Source of the DNA: Phenylobacterium sp.
GTDB lineage: Bacteria > Pseudomonadota > Alphaproteobacteria > Caulobacterales > Caulobacteraceae
Assembly: GCF_030645195.1 (NCBI RefSeq)
Contig: NZ_JAUSLW010000007.1
Span: 1 to 51,009, forward strand
Length of the DNA stretch: 51,009 nt
Reading direction: 5' to 3'
Shown here in pieces: positions 1-6,844 of this stretch (its first letter is position 1; each line of letters opens with the position of its first letter). The position numbers were made by a program, and so were the translations under genes. Below the pieces are notes generated by a model that made no database searches, was not told the origin of the DNA, and was given only the letters and a program-made list of their open reading frames with translations.

Positions 1-61
1 CGGTTGACAACATGTCGGCGGTCACGGATGGATCAAGTGACTAATTGAGGAACTAAACCTG

Positions 62-301
62 ATGTCCGACATCCTCGAGCGCGTGCGTAAGATCGTCATC
101 GAACACCTCGACGCCGATCCGGAGAAGGTCACCGAGAAGGCGAGCTTCATCGACGATCTGGGCGCCGACAGCCTCGACAACGTCGAACTGGTGATGGCCT
201 TCGAAGAAGAATTCGATATCGAGATCCCCGACGACGCGGCGGAGCACATCCAGACCGTCGGCGACGCGGTGAAGTTCATCGGAGAGCGTCTGGGCGCCTA
301 A
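62..301 (+). CDS. acpP: Acyl carrier protein AcpP
   Basis: Carries the growing acyl chain as a thioester on a 4'-phosphopantetheine arm during type II fatty acid synthesis in the cytosol. The 79-residue product has the usual ACP length, is acidic, and has the D-S-L phosphopantetheinylation motif with Ser37, followed by the conserved helix II segment [12 protein letters not shown]. The ATG follows a GAGGA-like ribosome binding site. A TTGACA-like hexamer at 4-9 could be the -35 of its promoter, but no convincing -10 follows. It is next to fabF, the standard acpP-fabF-mltG order. Identification is certain. Confidence 0.98.
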   Translation: MSDILERVRKIVIEHLDADPEKVTEKASFIDDLGADSLDNVELVMAFEEEFDIEIPDDAAEHIQTVGDAVKFIGERLGA

Positions 302-324
302 GGCCCAGAGTTCGTTCAAGATTT

Positions 325-358
325 GACCGCCGCGACGCTCACATGAGCCGCGGCGGTC
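325..358 (+). terminator. GC-rich hairpin between acpP and fabF
   Basis: A perfect 10-bp stem (GACCGCCGCG at 325-334 with its complement at 349-358) is followed by TGCGTTTT. It lies in the 76-bp gap between acpP and fabF. It looks like a partial terminator or attenuator that would let acpP be made in excess of fabF. The T-run is short, so it could also only stabilise the acpP mRNA end. Confidence 0.5.
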
Positions 359-377
359 TGCGTTTTGGAGCTCCACC

Positions 378-1661
378 ATGCGTCGAGTTGTGGTCACCGG
401 CATCGGTCTTCTGACCCCCCTGGGCCAGGGAACCGAACTGAGCTGGCAGGCCCTGCTTGCGGGCAAGTCCGGCGCGGGTCGGGTCACGACCTTCGATCCG
501 ACCGACTATGGCTGTCAGGTGGCCTTCGAGGTCCCGCGCGTCGATGGGCGCGGCGGCGGCGGGCCCGACGTCCCGGGCTCCTTCGACCCCGACCAGACCA
601 TGAGCCCGCGCGACCAGCGCCGGGTGGACGACTTCATCCTCTACGCCATGGCCGCGGCCGACGAGGCGGTGAAGGATTCGGGCTGGGTCCCGGAGACCGA
701 CGAGGACAAGGAACGCACCGGGGTCATCATCGGCTCGGGGATCGGCGGCCTGGCCACCATCGAGAAGAACGCCGTGGAGCTGCACCTGAAGGGGCCGCGC
801 CGCATCGGGCCGTTCTTCATTCCGTCGGCGCTGATCAACCTGGCCTCGGGCCAGGTCTCCATCCGCTACGGATTCAAGGGCCCCAACCACTCGGTGGTCA
901 CGGCCTGCGCCACCGGGGCCCACGCCATCGGCGACGGCGCCCGGCTGATCAAGTACGGCGACGCCGACATCATGATCGCCGGCGGGGCCGAGGCGGCCAT
1001 CTGCCCGGTGGGCATGGCCGGCTTCATCGCCGCGCGCGCCATGTCGACCAACTTCAACGATGAGCCCACCAAGGCCAGCCGTCCCTATGACAAGGACCGC
1101 GACGGCTTCGTCATGGGCGAGGGCGCCGGCATCCTGGTGCTGGAGGAATACGAGCACGCCAAGGCGCGCGGCGCGAAGATCTACGCCGAGGTCGTGGGCT
1201 ACGGCCTGGCGGGCGACGCCTACCACATCACCTCCCCGGCCGAGGACGGCGACGGCGGCTTCCGGGCCATGAAGGCGGCCCTCAAGGACGCCGGCGTCAC
1301 GCCGGGCGACATCGACTATGTGAACGCCCACGGCACCTCGACCCCGATGGGCGACGAGATCGAGCTTGGCGCGGTCACCCGGCTGATGGGCGATCACGCC
1401 AAGGACATCTCCATGTCGTCGACCAAGTCGGCCACCGGCCACCTGCTGGGCGCGGCCGGGGCCATCGAGGCGGCCTTCTCCTGCCTGGCCATCCGCGACC
1501 AGATCGCCCCCCCGACCCTCAACCTGGACAACCCCTCGGTGGATACGGTGATCGACCTGATCCCCCACAAGGCGAAACCGATGGCGATCACCTACGCCCT
1601 GTCCAACAGCTTCGGCTTCGGCGGCACCAACGCCTCGGTCGTGTTCAAGAAGGTCACGTGA
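378..1661 (+). CDS. fabF: 3-oxoacyl-[acyl-carrier-protein] synthase II FabF
   Basis: Condenses malonyl-ACP with acyl-ACP, the elongating step of fatty acid synthesis, in the cytosol. The 427-residue protein opens with [15 protein letters not shown] and shows the KAS catalytic triad: Cys177 in [13 protein letters not shown], a His in [11 protein letters not shown] and a His in [13 protein letters not shown]. It ends with the FGFGGTNAS glycine-rich motif. An insertion rich in glycine near residues 55-70 (GRGGGGPD) is slightly longer than in E. coli FabF, as is common in alphaproteobacteria. It overlaps the next gene by four bases (GTGA). Confidence 0.98.
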   Translation: MRRVVVTGIGLLTPLGQGTELSWQALLAGKSGAGRVTTFDPTDYGCQVAFEVPRVDGRGGGGPDVPGSFDPDQTMSPRDQRRVDDFILYAMAAADEAVKDSGWVPETDEDKERTGVIIGSGIGGLATIEKNAVELHLKGPRRIGPFFIPSALINLASGQVSIRYGFKGPNHSVVTACATGAHAIGDGARLIKYGDADIMIAGGAEAAICPVGMAGFIAARAMSTNFNDEPTKASRPYDKDRDGFVMGEGAGILVLEEYEHAKARGAKIYAEVVGYGLAGDAYHITSPAEDGDGGFRAMKAALKDAGVTPGDIDYVNAHGTSTPMGDEIELGAVTRLMGDHAKDISMSSTKSATGHLLGAAGAIEAAFSCLAIRDQIAPPTLNLDNPSVDTVIDLIPHKAKPMAITYALSNSFGFGGTNASVVFKKVT

Positions 1662-2755
1662 GCCAGAGGCCGCGATCCCCCAAACGGAACGGCGGCATCA
1701 CCCCCTTGCGCAGGCTGGTCATCATGCTGCTGAGCGCCGCCGCCACCCTGGCGGTGGCCGCCATGCTGGTGGCGGTCTGGGTGGTCTGGTCCTTCCAGGG
1801 ACCGGGGCCCGCGGCCAAGGCCGGCGACGCCACCACGGTGATGCTGCGGCACGGCGCGAGCCTGCCCGAGATCGCCTCGACGCTTTCCCATGAGGGCGTC
1901 ATCCGCTCGGCCCCGGTCTTCGTGGCCGCCGCCCAGATCACCGGGGCGGCGCGGGCCCTGAAGGCCGGCGAATACGAGTTCGCCAGCCGCGCCTCCATGG
2001 CCAGCGTGCTGGCCGACATCCGCGACGGCAAGATCGTCCGCCACCAGATCACCATCCCCGAGGGCCGCACCAGCGCCATGGTGGTGGCCGCGCTGACCGC
2101 CAAGACCGACCTGACCGGGGTGGCCGCCGCCCCGCCGGAGGGCTCGATCCTGCCCGAGACCTATCAGTACGAGCGGGGCGAGGACCGCTCGGCGGTGCTG
2201 CGCCGGATGATGGACGCCCGCGACGAGCTGCTGACCAGCCTGTGGGCCAAGCGCCAGCCGGGCCTGCCCTTCACCACCCCCGAGGAGGCCGTGACGCTGG
2301 CCTCCATCGTGGAGAAGGAGACCGGCAAGGCGAGCGAGAGACCCCGGGTGGCGGCGGTGTTCATCAACCGCCTGCGCCAGGGCATCCGCCTGCAGAGCGA
2401 CCCCACCATCATCTACGGCCTGACCCAGGGCGAGCCGCTCGGGCGCGGCATCCGCGCCTCGGAGCTGGCGGCGGCCACCCCCTACAACACCTACGCCATC
2501 AACGGCCTGCCGCCGACGCCGATCGCCAATCCGGGCCGGGCGGCGATCGCCGCGGTGCTGGACCCGCCCAAGACCGACGAGCTCTATTTCGTGGCCGACG
2601 GGACCGGGGGGCACGTCTTCGCCTCCACCCTGGAGGAGCACAACGCTAATGTCGCCAAATGGCGCGCCATCGAGCGTAACCGTGGGGCGGCCACCAGCAA
2701 CGAGACCCTGGCCGGGGCGCCCGTGGACGCGCCCGGCGTGACGGTGGAGCCGTGA
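1658..2755 (+). CDS. mltG: Endolytic peptidoglycan transglycosylase MltG
   Basis: Inner-membrane lytic transglycosylase of the YceG family that cuts nascent glycan strands and is thought to terminate their polymerisation. The 365-residue protein has one N-terminal membrane segment (about residues 17-45), a LysM-like part, and the catalytic signature ASIVEKETGKASERPRVAAV with the active glutamate, followed by NRLRQGIRLQSDPTIIYGL. The start is a GTG that overlaps the fabF stop by four bases, implying translational coupling. The acpP-fabF-mltG order is conserved in many Proteobacteria. Confidence 0.96.
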   Translation: MSQRPRSPKRNGGITPLRRLVIMLLSAAATLAVAAMLVAVWVVWSFQGPGPAAKAGDATTVMLRHGASLPEIASTLSHEGVIRSAPVFVAAAQITGAARALKAGEYEFASRASMASVLADIRDGKIVRHQITIPEGRTSAMVVAALTAKTDLTGVAAAPPEGSILPETYQYERGEDRSAVLRRMMDARDELLTSLWAKRQPGLPFTTPEEAVTLASIVEKETGKASERPRVAAVFINRLRQGIRLQSDPTIIYGLTQGEPLGRGIRASELAAATPYNTYAINGLPPTPIANPGRAAIAAVLDPPKTDELYFVADGTGGHVFASTLEEHNANVAKWRAIERNRGAATSNETLAGAPVDAPGVTVEP

Positions 2756-2772
2756 GCCTTCGCCCCCGGGTT

Positions 2773-3044
2773 CCTTCTCCCCTTGCGGGAGAAGGTGGCC
2801 CTGCGGAGCAGGGTCGGATGAGGGGTCGATGTCCCTATCCTGCAAACCCACTGCGTCATCCCGGCCGCAGCGAAGCGGAGAGCCGGGACCCAGGGGCCGG
2901 CGCAGTGTGGTCGCCCCTGGGTCCCGGCTCTGCGGCCCTGACGGGCCTTGGCCGGGATGACGTGGTTGTTTGGTCTGAGAGGTCAGTGCGACCCCTCATC
3001 CGACCGGTCTCCGACCGGCGACCTTCTCCCGCAAGGGGAGAAGG
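2773..3044. repeat. Nested palindromic intergenic repeat
   Basis: This fills almost all of the 310-base gap between mltG and the yicC-like gene. An outer inverted pair (2773-2828 and 2989-3044), built around CTTCTCCCCTTGCGGGAG, encloses an inner inverted pair (2854 onward and ending 2962) beginning CGTCATCCCGGCC. The inner part also has a long GGGACCCAGGGGC arm pair around 2885-2930. Both arms could fold into a very long stem. I see no ORF or terminator T-run in it. Confidence 0.85.
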
Positions 3045-3065
3045 ACTCCGGTTCGGAGGCCTCTG

Positions 3066-3950
3066 ATGCCCCTCTCCGGCATGACGGGATTTGGCCGGGC
3101 CGAGGGCGCCAGCGGCGACTGGAGCTGGTCGGTGGAGGCGCGCTCGGTGAACGGGCGCAACCTGGAGATCCGCTATCGCGGGGTCCCCGGGTTCGAGGCC
3201 CTGGACCGGACGGCGCGCGACGCCGCCCAGGCGCGGTTCCAGCGGGGCAATGTCACCATCGCGATCACCGGCAAGCGCAGCGACGCGGCCGGCAAGGTCA
3301 CCATCAACCTGGAGCAGCTGGAGCGCTATCTGGCGGCGGGCGCGCCCTATGTCGCCGAGGGGCGGGCGGCGACGCCCAGCCTGGACGGGCTGCTGGCCCT
3401 GCGCGGCGTGATCGAGGCCGGCGAGGCGGTGGACGATCCCGAAACGCTCGCGCAGGTGGAGGCCGCCATGGCCGCCAGCCTGAACGCCGCCCTGGACGCC
3501 CTGTTGGCCAACCGGCGGGAGGAAGGCGCGTCCCTGGCGCTCGTCCTGGCCGGGCAGATCGACCGCATCGCCGGCCTGGTGATCCAGGCCGAGACCGAGG
3601 CCGCGGGCCAGACGGCGGCGATCAAGGAGCGCTTCGAGCGGCGGATGAACGAGCTGGCGCCCGACGCACCCGGCGTGGCCGAGCGCATCGTGGTGGAGGC
3701 CGCGGCCCTGGCGGTGAAGGCCGACGTCCGCGAGGAGCTGGACCGGTTGGCCGGCCATGTGGAGGCCGCCCGGACCCTGATGGCCGGCGAGGGCCCGGCC
3801 GGGCGGCGGCTGGACTTCCTGACCCAGGAATTCATGCGCGAGGCCAACACCCTGTGCTCGAAATCGGCCCTGCCGGGCCTGACCACGGTGGGGCTGGACC
3901 TGAAGGCCACCATCGAGCAGTTCCGCGAGCAGGTGCAGAATGTGGAATGA
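3066..3950 (+). CDS. YicC-family endoribonuclease
   Basis: Member of the YicC/YloC family, whose E. coli member has been described as an endoribonuclease acting on RNA including the sRNA RyhB. The 294-residue length is typical. Family landmarks are the N-terminal MTGFGRAEG, the central VEARSVNGRNLEIRYR, and the C-terminal GRRLDFLTQEFMREANTLCSK and LKATIEQFREQVQNVE. The chosen ATG adds five residues before the usual MTGFG start; the internal ATG at 3081 is an alternative. The yicC-gmk pairing is common and supports the call. Confidence 0.93.
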   Translation: MPLSGMTGFGRAEGASGDWSWSVEARSVNGRNLEIRYRGVPGFEALDRTARDAAQARFQRGNVTIAITGKRSDAAGKVTINLEQLERYLAAGAPYVAEGRAATPSLDGLLALRGVIEAGEAVDDPETLAQVEAAMAASLNAALDALLANRREEGASLALVLAGQIDRIAGLVIQAETEAAGQTAAIKERFERRMNELAPDAPGVAERIVVEAAALAVKADVREELDRLAGHVEAARTLMAGEGPAGRRLDFLTQEFMREANTLCSKSALPGLTTVGLDLKATIEQFREQVQNVE

Positions 3951-3955
3951 ATTTT

Positions 3956-4070
3956 CCCTCCCCTTCATGGGGAGGGTGGACGAGGCGCAGCCTCGGACGG
4001 ATGGGGAATTCCCGCCAGACTCCCCCACCCCGGTCGCTACGCAATCTGTCCCTCCCCATGAAGGGGAGGG
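3956..4070. repeat. Inverted repeat between yicC-like gene and gmk
   Basis: A self-complementary 21-base arm at 3956-3976 (CCCTCCCCTTCATGGGGAG...) recurs in inverted form at 4050-4070. Between them is a second small hairpin, CGAGGCGCAGCCTCG. The right arm and its tail GGGAGGGAGGGCGACC supply the purine-rich ribosome binding region immediately before the gmk ATG. Confidence 0.8.
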
Positions 4071-4079
4071 AGGGCGACC

Positions 4080-4733
4080 ATGACCGACGACCATTCGAAG
4101 CCCTGGGAAACCACCCGGCGCGGCCTGCTGCTGCTGGTCTCCAGCCCGGCCGGCGCGGGCAAGACCTCGCTGTCGCGGCGGCTGGTGTCGGACAACAGCG
4201 ACCTGACGCTGTCGATCTCGGCCACCACCCGCGACCCGCGTCCGGGCGAGGAGGAGGGGCGCGAGTACTTCTTCGTCGACCGCCCGGGGTTCGAGGCGAT
4301 GATCGCGCAGGGCCACTTCCTGGAATGGGCCGAGGTGAACGGCAATCTCTACGGCACGCCCAAGGCCGCGGTGATGGCCGCCCTGGACGCCGGCAAGGAC
4401 GTGCTGTTCGACATCGACTGGCAAGGCGCGGGGCAGATCGCGACGGCCGCGCCCGCCGACAGCGTGCGGGTGTTCATCCTGCCGCCATCGTGGGAGGACC
4501 TGTCGCGGCGGCTGCACGCGCGGGCCCAGGACTCAGAGGCGGTGATCGCCAGCCGCCTGGCGCTGGGCAAGGACGAGATCGCCCACTGGGGCGCCTATGA
4601 CTATGTGATCGTGAACAAGAACTTCGACCGCGCCTATGCGGACCTGAGCCACATCTACCGGGCCGAGCGGCTGAAGCCGGGGCGGAACACGTGGTTGCCG
4701 GGGTTCGTGGAGGGGTTGCTGGCGGAGGGGTAG
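4080..4733 (+). CDS. gmk: Guanylate kinase
   Basis: Phosphorylates GMP to GDP with ATP in the purine nucleotide pathway. The 217-residue protein has the P-loop SSPAGAGKTSLSRRL (Lys28), the GMP-binding stretch SATTRDPRPGEEEGREYFFVD, and FLEWAEVNGNLYGTP. The lid and C-terminal region contains ASRLALGKDEI and YDYVIVNKNFDRAY. Length and motif order are normal. Its ribosome binding site lies in the right arm of the preceding repeat. Confidence 0.97.
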   Translation: MTDDHSKPWETTRRGLLLLVSSPAGAGKTSLSRRLVSDNSDLTLSISATTRDPRPGEEEGREYFFVDRPGFEAMIAQGHFLEWAEVNGNLYGTPKAAVMAALDAGKDVLFDIDWQGAGQIATAAPADSVRVFILPPSWEDLSRRLHARAQDSEAVIASRLALGKDEIAHWGAYDYVIVNKNFDRAYADLSHIYRAERLKPGRNTWLPGFVEGLLAEG

Positions 4734-4751
4734 GGGCGGTCTCTCATTGTT

Positions 4752-4785
4752 GGCGCCTGAACCGGTATCCACCGTCACGCTCTAC
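4752..4785 (+). repeat. Dispersed intergenic repeat copy 1
   Basis: A 21-base identical core, GGCGCCTGAACCGGTATCCA plus one C, lies at 4752-4772 and is followed by GTCACGCTC. The same core, also followed by GTCACGCTC after a few extra bases, occurs at 45574-45594. Both copies are in intergenic DNA, which points to a chromosomal repeat family. Confidence 0.7.
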
Positions 4786-5330
4786 CTTCGGCCTTGCTGA
4801 TCAAGCCTCAGGAGGCGGGCCGAGAGTTCCTCAAAGTCTCCGGCGCGGGCCGGCATGTGTTGAAGCCTGGCGCGCATCACGTCGAGTTTGATGATGGCGC
4901 CTCGGGCGGCCGCAACGAGCCAACTGATATCCTTTGGTCGCCAGGCGCAGAGCTTCGCCAATGCGATGTCCTCGGGCTCGGGAACAATGGCCGTAATTCC
5001 AGGCGCCTCGGGAGTCCGATACTCCATCGCGCGGTCCAGCCAATCGGTCGGTAGTATCGCTGTCTCCGCGCCGACGCCGTCGCAGTAGTAGCCAAATGTG
5101 TTGTCGAAGTTGGACCCCTGACCAAGAGAACCGTCCAGCTCTTCCGAAACGCCATCCACGTCTTCGACATCATAGGCGAAGAGATCGACTTCCCGTGTCA
5201 TCGCCATCTCAACCGGGACAACGCGGCGCCAGGCGATAACCGCTGCGGAACCGATGAGAACGAACCGGGTCTGACCCGTGACCTCTCCCGCGGCGCGCAG
5301 GATATGGTTCACGTTCTGGATCAGCATCAT
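4782..5330 (-). CDS. DUF6036-like nucleotidyltransferase-fold protein
   Basis: A 182-residue protein with the look of the minimal nucleotidyltransferase fold families used in AbiE-like and other toxin-antitoxin systems. Near the N-terminus it reads RFVLIGSAAVIAW (the G-S of the NTase motif), then TREVDLFAYD, a degenerate D-x-D in which the second acidic residue is replaced by Phe. The later EPEDIALAKLCAWRPKD matches the helix that typically follows in DUF6036 proteins. Its ATG overlaps the stop of the upstream reverse-strand gene by four bases, so the two are co-translated. Base composition is visibly less GC-rich than its neighbours. Function is not established; catalytic activity is doubtful given the altered motif. 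Confidence 0.65.
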   Translation of the reverse strand: MMLIQNVNHILRAAGEVTGQTRFVLIGSAAVIAWRRVVPVEMAMTREVDLFAYDVEDVDGVSEELDGSLGQGSNFDNTFGYYCDGVGAETAILPTDWLDRAMEYRTPEAPGITAIVPEPEDIALAKLCAWRPKDISWLVAAARGAIIKLDVMRARLQHMPARAGDFEELSARLLRLDQQGRR

Positions 5331-5680
5331 GGGGTCGGAGCTCGCCAGGCTCGGTTCAGTTCGTCCCGGGGCACCACGACAAAGACGGGGGCGGTGTCGC
5401 GCAGGTTGGCGCCCCGATCACTGTCTTCGAGGAGCTGGCGCGCAACTTCCTCGGCCGACAAGGTCAGGGTGCGCTTCCACGTCGCGTAGGCGGTCGCCTG
5501 TTGAGGATCGGAGCGGGCGAAACGCTCCAAGAACGCGTCCCCAGCCCTCAGCAGGCTTGGTTGATCCACGATCCGCTTGGCCACCTCCACCATGCGAAGA
5601 TAGGACCGCCGCTCATGGCGATCGTAGAAGTCATGCTTGAGGCGCAAGGATTCAACGAATTGCTCACCTCTGGTCATCAT
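5327..5680 (-). CDS. Small helical protein paired with NTase
   Basis: I do not recognise a named family. From the ATG at 5680 it is about 117 residues, charged and mostly helical (EQFVESLRLKHDFYDRHERR, then YLRMVEVAKRIVDQP), ending VFVVVPRDELNRAWRAPTP. This start is chosen because GAGGA lies just upstream on the reverse strand; an in-frame ATG at 5776 would add 32 residues but has a poor ribosome binding site. It overlaps the nucleotidyltransferase-like gene by four bases, so it is the first gene of a two-gene operon and could be its antitoxin or partner. That role is inference from layout only. Confidence 0.6.
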   Translation of the reverse strand: MMTRGEQFVESLRLKHDFYDRHERRSYLRMVEVAKRIVDQPSLLRAGDAFLERFARSDPQQATAYATWKRTLTLSAEEVARQLLEDSDRGANLRDTAPVFVVVPRDELNRAWRAPTP

Positions 5681-5846
5681 GTCCTCGGCGCCGCTGCGAC
5701 ATTCTGAGCATGTGATCGCACAATCTCCTTCTGCAAGCCTAACCAATTGGCTCGCCCGGCGCGCAAGGGATTCCATCCGCGCCGACCGGCGCCGCGGCGC
5801 GCACGCATCCGGGTTCGCGTGCGTCGCGTGGAGATGCAGTTCAAAT

Positions 5847-5861
5847 GTTCCGTAAATGTTC
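5847..5861 (+). promoter_or_regulatory. Candidate LexA (SOS) box
   Basis: GTTC at 5847-5850 and GTTC at 5858-5861, separated by exactly seven bases, match the alphaproteobacterial LexA operator GTTC-N7-GTTC. The match is part of a larger direct repeat AAATGTTC-CGT-AAATGTTC. It lies between the reverse-strand NTase pair and the forward terminase-like gene, so it could control either side. The motif is short enough to occur by chance. Confidence 0.5.
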
Positions 5862-5961
5862 TTGCATTTTGCGCGCGTTTTGGTAGTTTGAAAATTATCG
5901 GTCAGGGCTGCGCGCGGCGCGTCCCTGGGACCGTGATCCCTTATAATTTCAGGATATTCCC

Positions 5962-6702
5962 ATGAGCCGGAAGCGGGTCTGGGGCGAGGTCGCCCTGGTG
6001 GTGGAAGAGGTGTGTCTGCGGCTGGAGGCGGGCGATCCGCTGGCGGTGGTGTGCCGGGACGAGGAGATGCCGCACGAGAGCACGCTGCGGGCCTGGCTGA
6101 GGCGGTTTCCGGACCTGAAGGCGAAGGTGGACGCGGCGCGGGCCACGGGGTTAGCGGTGCAGGCGGCGCGGCCGCTGGTGGGGCGGGTGCGGCCGGTGGT
6201 GTTCGACGAGGCCCTGGCGCGGGCGGTGTGCGAACGGCTGGCGGCGGGGTCGCAGGGGCTGGAGGCGGTGTGCGCGGCCCCCGACCTGCCGTCCTCGGCG
6301 ACGGTCTATCGCTGGCTGGCCGACTATCCCGAGTTCGCCGACCAGTACGGGGAGGCGCGCCGCATCCAGGCGCATCGGATGTTCGACGAGGCCCGCGCCA
6401 TCGCCAAGGCGGCCACGGCCAAGTCGGTGGCGGTGGCGAAGCTGCGGATCGACACCCTGAAATGGCAGGCGGCCAAGCTGGCGCCGCGGGTCTATGGGGC
6501 GCGGGTCGAGCGGGACCTGGAGCCGGAGGCACCGGTGATCAATGTGCAGGTCCGCGACTTCTGCCTGGAGGATGAGGTGGAGACGCTGCGGGCGATGGTC
6601 ACGGCGGCGGGGATGAGCCTGCCGGAGGTGTCGGCGCTGAACCCGATCCCGGCGCGGTTGCCGGGGATGAGGCGGCGGGAGGCGGCGAAGGCGGTGGAAT
6701 AG
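5962..6702 (+). CDS. Orphan phage terminase small-subunit-like protein
   Basis: Resembles Sf6-type terminase small subunits, which bind phage DNA for packaging. The 246-residue protein contains two aligned helix-turn-helix units. The one at about residues 13-60 has VCLRLEAGDPLAVVC and TLRAWLRRFPDL. The one at about 85-133 has VCERLAAGSQGLEAVC and TVYRWLADYPEFADQYGEAR. A helical oligomerisation-like part (KLRIDTLKWQAAKLAPRVYG) and a variable tail follow. No large terminase, portal or capsid gene is adjacent, so it is either a prophage relic or a domesticated DNA-binding protein. A perfect TATAAT lies at 5942-5947 but no clear -35 does. Confidence 0.75.
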   Translation: MSRKRVWGEVALVVEEVCLRLEAGDPLAVVCRDEEMPHESTLRAWLRRFPDLKAKVDAARATGLAVQAARPLVGRVRPVVFDEALARAVCERLAAGSQGLEAVCAAPDLPSSATVYRWLADYPEFADQYGEARRIQAHRMFDEARAIAKAATAKSVAVAKLRIDTLKWQAAKLAPRVYGARVERDLEPEAPVINVQVRDFCLEDEVETLRAMVTAAGMSLPEVSALNPIPARLPGMRRREAAKAVE

Positions 6703-6714
6703 GCGCTAGATCCT

Positions 6715-6824
6715 CCTCTCCCCCTTCTTCTGGGGGGAGAGGTCGGGTGAGGGGGGCGGTCCGGCCAGGTGGTGAGTTGCGGGACGATCCCCTCACCCAA
6801 CCTCTCCCCTTGAAAGGGGAGAGG
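6715..6824. repeat. Inverted repeat downstream of terminase-like gene
   Basis: Two self-complementary arms (6715-6742 and 6801-6824), both of the CCTCTCCCC...GGGGAGAGG type, flank a longer inverted pair GGGTGAGGGG/CCCCTCACCC at about 6744-6798. It sits between the convergent terminase-like gene and the transporter gene and may act as a bidirectional terminator. Confidence 0.75.
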
Positions 6825-6844
6825 AGATGAGTCTGCGACCTTGC

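Noticed and set aside
5942..5947. Perfect TATAAT before the terminase-like gene
   Set aside because: No -35 hexamer occurs at 16-18 bases upstream, so it is noted only as a possible -10 and not listed as a promoter.
5962..6702. Intact prophage around the terminase-like gene
   Set aside because: No portal, capsid, tail, integrase or attachment-site pair is visible on either side; neighbours are chromosomal genes.
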